The notes under the pieces: model-generated | The model's database searches: none | What the model was told of the DNA's origin: nothing | Seen by the model: only the letters and a program-made list of their open reading frames with translations | Translations under genes and position numbers: made by a program | Shown here: positions 1 through 12,297 of the stretch, piece after piece | Position numbering within the stretch: the first letter of the stretch is position 1 | Layout: the number at the start of each line of letters is the position of its first letter | Assembly (NCBI RefSeq): GCF_036323735.1 | Contig: NC_086036.1 | Location: forward strand, 37,113,064 to 37,177,063 | DNA: 64,000 bases | From: Rattus norvegicus | Taxonomy: Eukaryota; Chordata; Mammalia; Rodentia; Muridae | Direction: 5' to 3'

Positions 1-1650
1 GACAGACACGAGGTTGCAGGTTGTGCACAGTGTTTAATTGTAAGTTTCCTAAATTACAGGCCTTGTGTGAGCAAACTCAGCAGTAAGGCAGGTGACATCA
101 CCATTTCCCACTCTTGGTGTCATATCAGAATTCAGATGGTGTGAATAAGGTTCAGTCCCAAGATGGCAAAGACAAGAATAAAGCATCAGTGACCCTAGAA
201 AGGTTGGGCCTGCCAGGGAGGTTCCTGACAGCAGGGATTGATTTAGTTAATATGATAGATATGACACAAATAGAAGACAATATTAATATTATTTGAAGAG
301 TTCCTTAAACATGGGATTAAAGAACCAGGAAGACACATACAATTAGGAAGAACTTTCTCTGCTTGCTCTGAAACTATTCATCCATATTGTCCTTTACAAA
401 GACCCTAGGCCAGATGGTTTTTAAATAGAAGGGGAATTGCTGAGCGGAAAGAACATATACTGATGAGAAACAGAAGAATCCCAACACTAAACATGTAGTG
501 GCCAGCCACTTGCAAGGGCTCATGCCAGTTCCCCAGAGGAAAACAGGCGGCACGAATCTTGTTGACTCTTTCCTTAAGTGATCCTTTGTCCTTCCTTTAA
601 AATCCAAGATAGTCTATTTGTCTCTGCTTTCTCCATTGCTAGTCATTAGAAGTTCCTTCCCATCTCCAACTTCTCCCCACTCTGAGGAGAACAGAGTTTC
701 AAGTTAACATTACAATCAAATCTAGGACTTGTGAGACTCCAGAGAAGGAAGCACCAGTGGGTGAGTCCTTCCCATCTGGAACTGGAGAATAATGCTGGAA
801 TGGCATTTTGTGATTCATCTAGAGGCACAACCATCCTCTTGGGAAATCCAGAATTCTTCCTGACAGACCAGACTGTTCCTGTAAGACTTGGAAGTAGAGA
901 CTGCAAGGTCCAGGACATTGAGCCATGGTGAAGTAATAGAAATACTCCCAAGGCCCAGGATCAAGAAGGGCTTGACTTCCCTATTATTCTAAAAGAGACG
1001 AGGGTGTGCACATGCTGTTCCTCTCACTCCATATTTGCTCAGAAGTAAAGGAAAAAGGTGTGGCTGAGACCCAGATACACTGGCTGGGGATGGGGTGACT
1101 CAGCTAGACCCTTATCCTTCCCTATTTGGACAGCACAGACTGTTATCTCATAAATTTGGGTTCTAGAAATCTCAAGTCTGTAAGAAAACCTCTAAGGTCA
1201 ACTTACAACTTAAGAATACTATGGTGGCTGGCCATAGTGGCATACAGTTTTAATCCAATTCTTGGGAGGCAGGGGCAGGTGGATTTCTATGAATTTGAGG
1301 TCACTTTGGCCTACAGTTCCAGGCCAGTTAGGACTACATGTTGAAATCCTATCTCAAAAAGAAAAGGGAAAAAAATGCTCTGGTGGGCCACACCAAAATG
1401 ATGTGACTTAATGCTGTGAATGTAATGATGTCCAAGTAAATCATCTTTTTTAGTGCAAGCCAATGTTTGTCATGAAGTAATTTAGCCCAAGAAATATTTA
1501 TAGGGCTCCTGCTTCTAGCTGATGGCTCAATATGTTTGTATGGCTTTCAATGGCTAATAGGTATTCTAGAAAGTCTTATGTCAAGAAAGGAGTTTGCCCT
1601 CTCCCTTCCCCTCCCCTCAGAAAGCCGAGCAAAGAGGGAGGAAGGCTCAC
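1..1650 (-). other. Mcc: Mcc intron (3' part outside window), downstream of exon 1651-1814
   Basis: Intron following the NCSDLNSELQ exon, starting with donor GTGAGC. It contains one B1 SINE (about 1224-1370). The remaining roughly 1.5 kb shows no recognisable exon, splice pair or repeat on either strand; open frames up to about 100 codons in it have no coding look. Confidence 0.85.
1224..1370 (+). mobile_element. B1 SINE, plus strand
   Basis: 7SL-derived B1: GGCTGGCCATAGTGGCATAC, TTTTAATCCAATTCTTGGGA, GGCAGGGGCAGGTGGATTTC, then CTATCTCAAAAAGAAAAGGG. Full length but diverged from the B1 consensus. Confidence 0.88.
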
Positions 1651-1814
1651 CTTAATGGCCAAGTCACAGTGCTCGCTGGCCGTAGTGAGCTGCTCAATGT
1701 GCCTGTCCACCTCGGCCACAGAGAGGCTGCAGCTGCTCTTCTTCCTGCCACAGACAACGCTCTCCAGACCAGTCAGCACTCTCTGCAGTTCTGAGTTCAA
1801 GTCACTGCAGTTGT
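1651..1814 (-). CDS. Mcc: Mcc internal coding exon, NCSDLNSELQRVL... segment (164 nt)
   Basis: Minus-strand exon with acceptor CTCCTCTTAG and donor GTGAGC. Two bases complete the Asp codon begun in the exon at 15525-15667; 54 codons follow, from NCSDLNSELQRVLTGLE through CGRKKSSCSLSVAEV to EHCDLAIK, ending in phase 0. This is a well-conserved MCC block: a short leucine-rich coiled coil (SELQRVLTGLE), a basic GRKK patch, then a second helix (VDRHIEQLTTA). The basic patch could be a nuclear-localisation or membrane-binding element, but this is only inference. The exon that should follow lies outside the window (below base 1). Confidence 0.94.
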
Positions 1815-2250
1815 CTAAGAGGAGATGAGGATAAAATCCATTAAACAGGCCGACCAGCAATGACCACTCTCAGTTCCTCTCACCATGAGGGCTCACTTAG
1901 AAGCAATGGCATTTTCAAAGTTAATTTCATCCTTCCTTTCCACACAGGCTGCTACTTGAGGCTTGCAGCCAATAAAAACTGTTTATTAAGGAGTTTTAGA
2001 CTTTTGTCATCTTTTAAATATGCAAAATTCTCTTGCTTTTCAACCAAGGGCAACCACACTGAGTCTTGCTACTAAGAGCAAAAAGTGTCCCAGAAGAGAC
2101 TTCAATAAACCTCTTCAAACCCTCTTGCTCAACCCATTCAGACTAAGACCAGTTCCAGAAGTTCATGAAAGATCTCACAACTTCACTCAACAACAACAAC
2201 AACAAAACTCAGAGTGAGCAGTGCTGACTGATAGTAACAAACAGAAACTG

Positions 2251-2435
2251 GAGGCAGGAGAGATGGTTCATTGGTTAAGAGCAGTGGCTGCTCCGCTGGA
2301 GGACCCAGGTTCAATTCTCAGTATCCACACGGCAGTTCACAGTTGTCTGTAACTTCTGTTCCAAGGTATCTGACACCCTCACACAGACGTACATATAGAC
2401 AAAACACCACTGAATATAAAAAAATAACGTATACA
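2251..2435 (+). mobile_element. B2/B3-family SINE, plus strand
   Basis: GGCAGGAGAGATGGTTCATT, GGTTAAGAGCAGTGGCTGCT and CCCAGGTTCAATTCTCAG, then a diverged tail ending in A-rich sequence. Confidence 0.82.
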
Positions 2436-3719
2436 TTTAACAAAATCTAAATTATAAAAACTAATCTTGCCTTCAGTAAGCTTCCAATCTGCTCCCCGTC
2501 CATATGTCAACTGCTAAAGCTCCAGCTATGCAGGTTAATCCGTTACCCCCACTGAGGGAGTAACAAACTTCTACCAAATTCCATTGTTACATGTAAGTAT
2601 AAAAAATTCTAATAACTTTACTTTATCTGGGTTGCTATAAAATTCCTGGACCCTGGTGTCTGGTCAAGGGAAGGCTATAACTTATAATATGAGTTAGACA
2701 CATGTTACAAAATAGCTTTGTTGTAAACAAATATCCCCTTGCAAATCAGCCACTCTTCACCCATTGTTTCTGTACATTACATACTCTTCAATTATTGTAG
2801 CCAATCCTTAAATCCAGTGGGTTTCCTTCATGCAAGAAATTGGTATCTTCCCAGTCTGACTTCTAGACAGGTTCAATGCACCAGCATGGACACTTTTTGT
2901 TGTTGTTTCCTTTTGTTTTGCTAAGCTTTGGCACTGTGGGAAAATGCTCAGTATCATGGGAAGTGATGTCTCAGGACATTTTAACCAACCTCACTTGGCT
3001 GTCCACATTTATTTCCCACATCTAGGTTTCCCACGCCTAGGGAACAATCCAGCAGGAAGCTTTCTCTCCAGCTGATACAATGATCCCATCTGCTCCTCAC
3101 CATCACCTCTTCCCTCCACCTCCCTTGTAAATGGAACCCACTGTCCAGCCAGTTACCCAGGTCAACTCTGAGGCAACCTCAAGGACCTTTGTGTCCCATC
3201 CTAAATCCAATCTGTCATGTAGCTTCAACCTCCCAAACTCATCCTCAAGTTGAACAACCCACCTTCCTATCTGCGGATACCACTGGGTTCCAAACTAACA
3301 TTCTTCTTCAAGTTGGTGCCTGGAGTAACTTCCTCCCTCCTCTCCCCACAGGGCAGTTAAGAGTGGGCCTCTTTAAAGGCAGATAAGGCACCTTCCTAGG
3401 ACAAACTGTCCAATGGCTTCCCTTATTCCTTACCATTAAACAAAGATCCAAGATCAAACGCCTTACCACAGTCGGGAGAAAGAAAAAAAAAAAAAAAACC
3501 TCTGCATATTTGAGATTCGTGCTCAGCCTGGGCTACACCATAAAATTCCTTGGGGAGTATTTATAAAATGACAATGCCAGGGCCCCACCCAGGCTAATTA
3601 AGTATGGTCTCTGGGGGAGGGGCCTAGAGACTGGAAATGTTTTCCATTACTCAAATTGTTTTGATGTGAGGATGGTTAAGAATCACAAGCTTTGGTCCTC
3701 TATCCCCTCCTAGTGTTCC

Positions 3720-3778
3720 CTCCTCCTCCTCTTCCTCCTCCTCCTCCTGCTGCTGTTGCTGCTGCTGCTACTACTACT

Positions 3779-3829
<51 letters not shown>
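3720..3829 (+). repeat. Compound trinucleotide repeat (TCC)n-(TGC)n-(TAC)n
   Basis: Three adjoining trinucleotide blocks: TCC to about 3748, TGC to about 3769, then TAC to 3829 with one CT interruption near 3779. On the Mcc transcript strand these are GTA, GCA and GGA repeats, deep in an intron. Confidence 0.95.
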
Positions 3830-4877
3830 GAAGATGTCAAATGCTCATCTATCCCAGATGCCTCTCTGCTACTTCCTTTGCTGACACTCTCTTCCACTTA
3901 CTGTGAAATTCAAATGCTGCTTCCCCACCAAGGTCCTCCTAACCAGAGCATGGGCATTCCATCTCTCATCTCCCAACCCCATCACTCTGTTTTGTTTGTG
4001 GCAAACATCACAATCTGATAATGACATATATGTCTATTATCTTCCCCTTTTAAAGATGCATGAATAATCAGAGGGGACTTTGATCTTCCTCATCACTGCA
4101 TCTCAAAATAGAACAGGGCACACAATCAAAAACAATTTTAAAAGAGTAAAAATCAGCACGATACAGTTGAGTCAGCAACACAGAGAAACAAGACTCTGTC
4201 AGCACTAGAATACTTTACATTGGTGGTAAGCTTTTCTTGCTTGTTATGCACAAGGGATGGTGAAGGGAGGAGGGTTATCACAGTAGTTCCCCAGGACAGG
4301 AAAGACATGGGCTCAGCTCCAACTTGAGGCAAAGTGTCCAAGTGCAGAGCAGCTCATTCAGTTAACACATAGTCTAGTCTCTGAATGACCATTCATTCTC
4401 AGGTGCTGGTTGCCTGGTGTCCAGGCTGCATGAACACACATTTCGGCATCCATAAGTCCTTATCAATAGGGCTAAGAAAAATGGATTTATATTCAGCAAT
4501 TCTACACTTTGCCTACAAGGCCCACCTAGGTCGTGTTGGTTATATCTGCTAAACAGTTCTCGGGGTACAGATGCAAGGTGGTGGCCAGGCCTTGGGGAAC
4601 AGAAGGAAGAGCAGGGGCAAGGATTCTGGCAATATTTCTCACCCCATTGTCCGATAGTGTCTGAGCTCTGACCTCAGTCTGAAAGCAGGGTTCCTAGATG
4701 AACAAAGAGACTGTCTTTGATTCTGAGAAGCTCACAAAGGTGTGGCGCCAACACTAACATCCTTCTCTGAGGAACCTGCCACCAGACTGGAAATGTGGCC
4801 CTAAAGAGCACAGGGACACACTGTCTTGTCAGTGAAGAATGGTGGGAGAGGGACATTTAAGGGAACAGGCAAAGCCT

Positions 4878-5004
4878 AATGTACTGGTGCATCCTGGGAA
4901 GCCCAGCACCAGAGAGGTAGAGAGAGGAGGCCATCTTCAGCTATGTAGTGTGTTTGAGGCAGTCTAGAGTTCGGGAGACCCTGCACGCAAACAAACAAAC
5001 AAAT
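4878..5004 (+). mobile_element. Decayed B1-like SINE
   Basis: Order of short matches (CATCCTGGGAAGCCCAGCAC, GAGTTCGGGAGACCCTGC, then (CAAA)n) recalls a much-mutated B1. Weak call. Confidence 0.35.
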
Positions 5005-7431
5005 GTTAAAAATGCTGTGTCTCTCTGCTCTGAAAGGAGAGCTATAGATGTTTTCTTTGGTCTTAGGAAGGCAAATGTATACCCACTAGATGATGACCTC
5101 CTACCCCCAGTCTGTTACTCATATATACTCCCCTAATTATCTACTGACTTGTCACTGTCCTCTGCCACTGTGCTCTATTTAGAGACTGAAGGAAAATGAG
5201 GTGGCAAGGCTAGTGTGAATAGATGTGGGGTGCTATGTGGGGAGGGGTGCGAGGACACTGTCACCAAGCACCCATTCCCACCATCACCCATTTATCAGTA
5301 CTGCTCCAGACAGGGAAGATGGGAACAGGTGGTATATATTTCTATATATTCACTTGTAATAATTAGAAACATCTTCATCTGACACAATCTAGCCCCAGCC
5401 AGAAACTGAACATTGGATACCAAAGGCTACGGTAGCCAAAGTCTGCATGAAAAGGCAATAATTGCAACATCAAGGTGCTTCAGATAGAGCAGTAGGTCCT
5501 TTGGGGAGGTGGCATTCACAGTTAACCAGAACAGAGCCAGTACCCCTCACAGCATAGTATGGCCCCTCTCTCAGGTCACTCACATCTTCATGACCTCACA
5601 GGACAGGCAGATGAGATAGATGCCTCTCATGGGAGATGTCTTGACTTGATGACTTTTGCTCACTCACCCAAGCTACATGGGGTTATCAGGAGAGCAGAAA
5701 CCATGGCAGAGGCTCTCTATAGCCAGGGTCATGTTACCAATCACAGCAACCCAGAATAGGTCTCTCTAGACATACAGTCATAACTCTGCATACTGCCTTC
5801 CTTGTTATAGCCATTAGAAGAGTCAACAGAGGGCAAGTGAATGGGGGATATTAACTCTGAAAGGACTCTGAGAGATTAAGGGATTTGTATGCTAGTTCTG
5901 TGACTAGAATGTGAATAAACCTTAATAACATTATGTTATAGGAAATGAGCCAAGAACAAATGCAAAATTGTAGTTTTGTGAGCTGTTTAGAAGAAGCAAA
6001 TGCATAGAGACAGAGAGCAGAAGAGAGGCTGGGAGAGCTATATCAGGCCATTACTGTTTTGTGTGTGTAGGTTTTAGGGAATAAGCAGGATAGCAGTGAC
6101 AGCTAATAATGGATGCACTTAAAACCCTGGACTGTTTACTTAAAAATGTTTGCCATGTTGTATAGCATGATTTTGTATATGTATAAGATGTGTATGATAT
6201 ATATGATGTATGATATAACAAATAATAATAATACAAATAATAAACATATTTCAATATATACAACAGGAACACAAAAGCTAACAAGCATGCACGAAGTAGA
6301 AAACACCTCCAAGTTTAGGCTTGGTTCAGAAGGAAGCTGAGGGGCTGTTCATGAACAAATGTATGGAGCCGTTTGGAGGAACAAGGGCTTGTTCATACTC
6401 CAGCGGACACATCAGGGACCTCCAGGAAGGGCAGCATGGAGGGGCCTTCAGCAATGCAATGCTTTATGTAGACAAAGTAACGTGATGGCTCTGCTTAACC
6501 TCCAGGAGACAGGAGGCTCTCTGTGTCCAATATGCGTTCTTTAACATGGCTTATTTATATCATCTCTTAAAAGGAAAACACTAGCTGCTTTTGACAAGCA
6601 GCTACCAATGACAGGGGTGCAGAGCCAGTGGGACCAGGGAAGATGGCTTTGGAAGCAAATCCAGAACAGCTCAGCTGTGGGGCTGATTTTGTCTTTTGAG
6701 CCCTGAGCTTTCTGGCTGCCAGAAAACAAGTGAATTATCTCCTGTCAGAAGGGAGGAAGCATTCCAGTTTCACAGGTGAGACAATGTATGTTTTGGAAAC
6801 AGGTCTACAAGAGCTTAGGTACACAGATTTCACATGCATTGTGAAGCCATGAGACTGTCTCTTAGCCCAGTGTCACGGAGACTACAGACCTCAAGGGTTC
6901 CTCGCACATTAACCTTCAATGAAGAGAGTTCTCAAGAGGGCTAAGCTCAGATAATCTAAGCATTTGGTCCTCTGGTATTTAATTTTCTGTAACAGGACAG
7001 GGAAAAATAAACAGAAAAGACTCCTTCTTCGAGTCGAGGGTGAAAACCAGGCAGTTACAGCCAAAGATGTGTCTACAAACCTGATGAACTTCAGTGTCTG
7101 CAACTCTTTTTTTTTTATTTAAAAGTGGGTTTGATGCATTGTTACTGTTAAACGTTCATTACAATGTATACTTCTATTTATACAATTTATTCTTGGACTG
7201 TAAGTGCAGGATTCAGCCCGGCAACCTTCAGACCAGTCAGCAGCTGGCTCCGCAGACTTGATGTGCTCATGGTTCACCAAGGCTGTGTGTGAGGCTAGCT
7301 GCTGCCCACCTCTGCTGGGGTCTGAAGCTCCTACACTTTGCTCTCTTCTCTAAATGTAACTTACAGCAATAAGACTTCTGGTAGCAAACAGAGAATAGAC
7401 AGTCTGGTTCTACTTTCCTGTGGATTTAGGG

Positions 7432-7650
7432 CAGCTGTACTCAACCTCTGCTTTCTGATCCCCTTCATCTGACCCTTTTATGGGGCTTGCCTAATACCAT
7501 CAGGAAACACAGATGTTTACAATGTCATTCACAACAGTAGCAAAATTACAGTTACAAAGTAGCAACAAAAATAATTTTATGGTTGGGGGTCACCACACTA
7601 TGAGGACCTGTATTAAAGGGTTGCAGCATTAGAAAGGTTGAGAACCACTG
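7432..7650 (+). mobile_element. URR1 (hAT-Charlie, non-autonomous DNA transposon)
   Basis: The body matches the rodent URR1 pattern (AACAGTAGCAAAATTACAGT, ATAATTTTATGGTTGGGGGT) and the right terminus GGTTGAGAACCACTG is the hAT-Charlie inverted repeat. The left terminus is diverged. It is flanked by an 8-bp duplication with one mismatch (ATTTAGGG at 7424-7431, ATTTAGAG at 7651-7658), as expected for hAT elements. Confidence 0.85.
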
Positions 7651-8652
7651 ATTTAGAGACTTGGATTGTCCTGCCACCGTTTAAAGAAAGGGCCATGTAG
7701 TTGAGAGATCTGACTAGCATGTAAGAAGACCCCCACTCTCACCAGCATACTAGCCCGGTTAGACATTTCCTGACTTGTGAATACAGCTTTCTTCTTTCTC
7801 TCTCAGAACCAAGTAAGTTGTATCCAGAATTGATAGCAAATCTAAGACAGGCACCACCATAAAGATCCCCTTTTCAGTGTTGGGCAAATCCCTCGCAAGT
7901 GTCCCTGCCACCGGCAAATGGGCATAACACAGGCACACTCAGGCTGAGGGTCCTGGGGACAGCAAGCTACTTCTGCCCCTGCCAGGTCTCACTTCTGTGT
8001 TTCTCTTGTCAGTGAAAAGGAGGCTACATGTTCACTCTGTTTCAATGATGTTTTACCAGCCTGAGACTGGTTTTCATATGTACTGTTTTCATGTTATATT
8101 TCTGACAGTTTGCTTCTGTGAGGCAGCAAATGTGGTTGTAAAGATGAAGGCATAAGGATCGCCACACTTTAGCCACATGAAGCATCCCTCCGTAGTAGGC
8201 CAGCCCAGCTGCCCTAGGTGTCCCTTTTAGGTTCCTCCTCTGGCATAGGTCATGTGTATCCCCAACCTCTGATACAAAAGTACTGACAATGCCTCCTACA
8301 CAGCATATAAAATGACCCCAATTTCACATTTCACCACATTACGTAAAAGCAAGGTAACCCTCAGCACTGCAGAGGATGGAGAAATCTTTGAGGTAGGGGG
8401 TGAAGTTTTGACAATATGAAAGATACATCCTTGGAACTGCCTTCTGGACCTCTAAAAAGTAAGTTTGAAGAATGCAAAGAATGATCTGAGAAGAACTCCA
8501 GCCCTTGCTATGTCTGCAAGGCCCTCTGCCATGGTTTCAGGCTCCTGTGCCCATCTACGATCACCCCCATGCACTCTCATGCTGAAATGGTTTGAAGGGT
8601 CCTTTCTCAGTGCTGAGCACCATGGCAGCTCCAGAGCCTTGTTCAAAGGGTG

Positions 8653-8658
<6 letters not shown>

Positions 8659-8719
<61 letters not shown>
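8659..8719 (+). repeat. (TG)n microsatellite, about 30 units
   Basis: Uninterrupted TG repeats; likely polymorphic. Confidence 0.97.
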
Positions 8720-8721
<2 letters not shown>

Positions 8722-9244
8722 ATGCTCATGCATGTTTTAGTATCCAAGCTTCAGCAAAAGTACTTTCTTGGAGAACTCACGTGCCCCACTATAGCTGCAG
8801 GAGCGGGAACACTAGCAAGGGTCTGGATTTTGTTTCCAGAATAGAATAAACAGACTTTCAGAGCTGGCCTGGTTTTAAGGCAAAATATGTCATGAGTTTC
8901 AAGCAAGGAAAACACAAACCAACCTGAGGAGATGTGGTCTGTTTAGAAACCAAAGAAGGCTTATTATAATAAAATAGGAATTCCAAAGTCCCCTACAGCC
9001 ATGGGATCTTGTCCTGAGTAAACTTTGAAGATCAGTTCCTACTTTGTTCACACCCAGTTCTCTTCAGGAGAATGAAAATTTACTGACCAGTAGTAGCCTG
9101 TAAGAGAAACAGTTCACTGAAGCAGAGTGATAACTGCTTCTGCTTTTAACTGTATTTTCTACAAGAAAAAGTCTAGAAAGAGTGCTGGTGGCTGTTTCAG
9201 CTCATTAGCCCTGCTAATATTTTACAAACTTCTTTGTTTTATTT

Positions 9245-9455
9245 TGTTTGCATTGTAGGTGTGTGGGTGTTTGGCTTTGCATGTATGTCTGTGTAGCACA
9301 GTTCATGTGTGGTACCTGTGAAAGGGAGAGGAAGGGATTGGATCCCCTGGAAACAGAGTTACTGATAGCTATGAGCCACCGTGGGGGTTAGGCTTTAACC
9401 TTGGCCTTCTGCAAGAACAAGAAATGCTCTTAGCTGCTGAGACAATGCACCAGTA
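9245..9455 (-). mobile_element. B2/B3-family SINE, minus strand, diverged
   Basis: Plus strand reads as reversed SINE: GGATCCCCTGGAAACAGAGT, GCTATGAGCCACCGTGGGGG, GCTCTTAGCTGCTGAGAC. Confidence 0.65.
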
Positions 9456-9590
9456 CCTTATACACAGTTCTTAATGGACCAGGCTCTGGTCTCTAGGGAA
9501 ATTGTCACCTTTGTAGGGCTTCCGGTGAACCCATGTCCAAAGTCACGCTTTGGTCTTGGACCTCAGGGTGGTGCTTAGTGCAAAACTCTT

Positions 9591-9622
9591 GGGAGAAATT
9601 AAGTTCCCCCTTAATTTCTCCC
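9591..9622 (+). repeat. Perfect 13-bp-stem hairpin
   Basis: GGGAGAAATTAAG at 9591-9603 and its exact reverse complement at 9610-9622, with a 6-nt loop. Confidence 0.95.
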
Positions 9623-9672
9623 TGAAGAGAAGATGTTGCCGGCAATACTCAACCCTATTATACTAACTAGTC

Positions 9673-9690
9673 AGACTGAAATTTCAGTCT
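9673..9690 (+). repeat. Perfect 18-bp palindrome
   Basis: AGACTGAAATTTCAGTCT equals its own reverse complement. It lies 50 bp from the 13-bp-stem hairpin, with a 10-bp palindrome TTGCCGGCAA (9636-9645) between them. Confidence 0.95.
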
Positions 9691-12126
9691 TGTCTAGCAC
9701 TACTGTCCTGGTAGCTGGTTTCTCAAAGTTTCCCATGCAGGTTACAGATGATCTGACTCTTCAGTGCTGAGGGAAGACAAGTGACCCAGGCATTCCAGGA
9801 AGCAAAGTTTTCCAGAACCATGTGATGGTTGTTAAGGCTGCCTTTTGAATAGTCCTTGTGCTGGCTCCTGCTCCTTGACACATTTTTTTTTCTGAAGCCA
9901 TTAGACTTCATCAGCCAGTAAGCCAGGAAAATCTGATTTTCACATTCAACATATTTCATGATTGCAGTCATGCCAAAAAGTCAGGTTTCATGTATAAATC
10001 CCTCCTTGGCTGTCCTCCAAAATGACCCCTACTGACCACAACAGCAGCCACAGTTTCCTGCATGAACACTGCTGAATTCCAGCAAAGTACATGTTCTCTC
10101 ACTATGACTCAAAAGAGCTCTCCAAATACTAAACCAGAACCCCTCTAAGTTACACAAGACTGATCTGATTAGAGTCGTTGTTTTACAAGCCATGGTTCCA
10201 GCAAGGTTTAGTAGTTCTATTACTGAAGCCAGGGAAGAGCCTGAAGGATGGGATACTACACATACCCTGACATGTGTGATTCAGTAAACACACACTCACT
10301 TGTGTGTGCCCACGTGTGCATGCACACTGGCGCGTGCAAGCATGCTCACACATACAGTGGAATGTGGGAACATGCTCTACCTCTCCCTCACCTTCTCCCC
10401 CCCCACACACACACACTTGTGTGTTCCTTCCTGTTGCCATGCTGGCATGATTTGGCTGGTGTATGTTGCTTTCTATCCTGAGATCAACCACATTTCATTC
10501 TATTACAAATGTGCCACGGTTAGGCCAGGTGCTGGTGATTGCACAGCTGCTCTCATAATTCTCTCACCAGTACTGAGACCTCAAAGGGTGGCAGAAAGCT
10601 GTGACAACAATTGCAGGCATGCTGTACTGTTCAAACGGGCATTCAGGAGAAAAGTCATCTACACAGACATGGCAACAAGAAACCACCTCCTCTTAGTTCT
10701 CCTTCCTTAAGGTTTTCTATCCTGCCAAGACTCCAGGGCCTTCTTCACAAGGAATGGATGAACTACCCAACACAGAGGCGATTATCAGAGCATACAGACT
10801 GCTACATCCACCTGCAAATTCCAATGTGCTGCTAAATATTTAAAAAAAATCTAAATGATGACTCCTACCTCTTCTGATTAGGCACCTTGACTTCCAAAAC
10901 AACGGTGACAAGGTTTGAAAAGAAGTAATAGAATTCACTTTCAAATGCACTGTGCTGGGGAACTTTCTCCTTTATTCGATGGCTGAGGTTATCAAAAGAC
11001 TAAGTTGCTTGTTTAGTTCTCTAAGTTCAGGGAGGATGCTCAGGAGTCATTGTCCTGAAGGGTCAGCAAGGATCTGGCAGGTGGTGATTGCAAAGAAAAG
11101 AAAAAGGGGTTTCGATGAAGTGAACAGATAATGGACTGCTACTGTTTTGGTAAACCAGCAAAAACACTACAGCAAAGTGCATCTAAAATCCAGCTTGAGG
11201 AAACCTCTGGGTTCCTAATGCAGGTTCACAAATATAGCAACCATAATGAAATGGATGGTTTTTAATGATTTCCTATAATGGTGTTTATATATGGAAGCGT
11301 TTTACCCTATTGAAGCAATTTAATTGGAAAATGGCAAAGGAAGAAGAGGCAGGCAGTCAGTTCCAATCAACAAACACGCTGACTATACTCTGCCCCAGTT
11401 TACCGAGCTTTGCCAAGTTGTCCCGTAAGTGGCTGCCTTCTTTAAGGACTCGGCAGAGAACCCTCTTATACCTGACTCTTCCTTAACCTCAGCATTTTCC
11501 ATTTAATCCTCAAGCATCCCCTCGGCCATGGTCTCTGGGAAGTTTCCTCCCGGGCCCCCCACCTTGCAGTTCCTTACCCCACTGTGGGTTTTTTCTACCA
11601 AACTATCCACATCTCCCAAAGACTGTGACAAGGGCAGGATGGCATCCATTGCTAATCAGATACTTGATGTGTCCTTGAGCTCCATTAGATTGGCATATAA
11701 GGTCATCCAAAATCCCTGCCCTATGCAGTCTGCATTCTAGTGTAAGACAATGACTGGCAATATACAAGGGGGTGGGGGGAGAAAATGTAGCCTTTCCACA
11801 GACGCCAGGTTCGAGGAAGGGGGGATGAGACGGATGCTGCAGACTTGAGAAGGAGAAAGCTACATGTGTGTTGTAGTAAGAGGCACTCCCAACAGAATAG
11901 ATAGCTTATACACATCCTGGAATCTGGTCAGGTTGGAGGGACAGTGAGAGAGGGGAAGTGTGATCAGAACCAGAGGATAGAGAGGAGGAAAGAAGGATGG
12001 TGGTAGTGAGTGCTCCAGGCTTCATGTTATCCCAGGCGAGGAGTCTGGATGCCAGCCCTGGTTTAAGAGATTTGAATATAGGAGTACAGCCCTCTGATGG
12101 CAGGCTCTGTGCCTTTCAACCTTGAT

Positions 12127-12297
12127 ACCTAATGCAGCGCACAGTGAGTTTGCAATGCCAGAACTTTACACAGCACACAATTAGTTTGTAGCCCTGTGAC
12201 CTAAAATAGCATACTATGAGTTGGCAGCCCTATTATCTAACATAGCACACTGTGAGTTTGCAGACTTGGTACCTAATGCAGCATCCCATGACGTTGG
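12127..12297 (+). repeat. 36-bp tandem repeat, nearly 5 units
   Basis: Units start at 12127, 12163, 12199, 12235 and 12271, an exact 36-bp period. The shared core is ACCTAA-T-GCA--GCACAC-GTGAGTTTGCAG. Units differ by several substitutions but no indels, so the array is old but length-stable. Confidence 0.9.

Noticed and set aside
1532..1828. Plus-strand frames over the Mcc exon 1651-1814
   Set aside because: Shadow of the minus-strand coding exon, which has exact splice sites and a protein match.
3700..4018. Poly-Leu / poly-Ser open frames near 3.7-4.0 kb
   Set aside because: Pure translation of the trinucleotide repeat in intron.
8452..8849. Cys-Val and His-Thr repeat proteins at (TG)n tracts (also near 58.7 kb)
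   Set aside because: Translations of dinucleotide repeats; no gene support.
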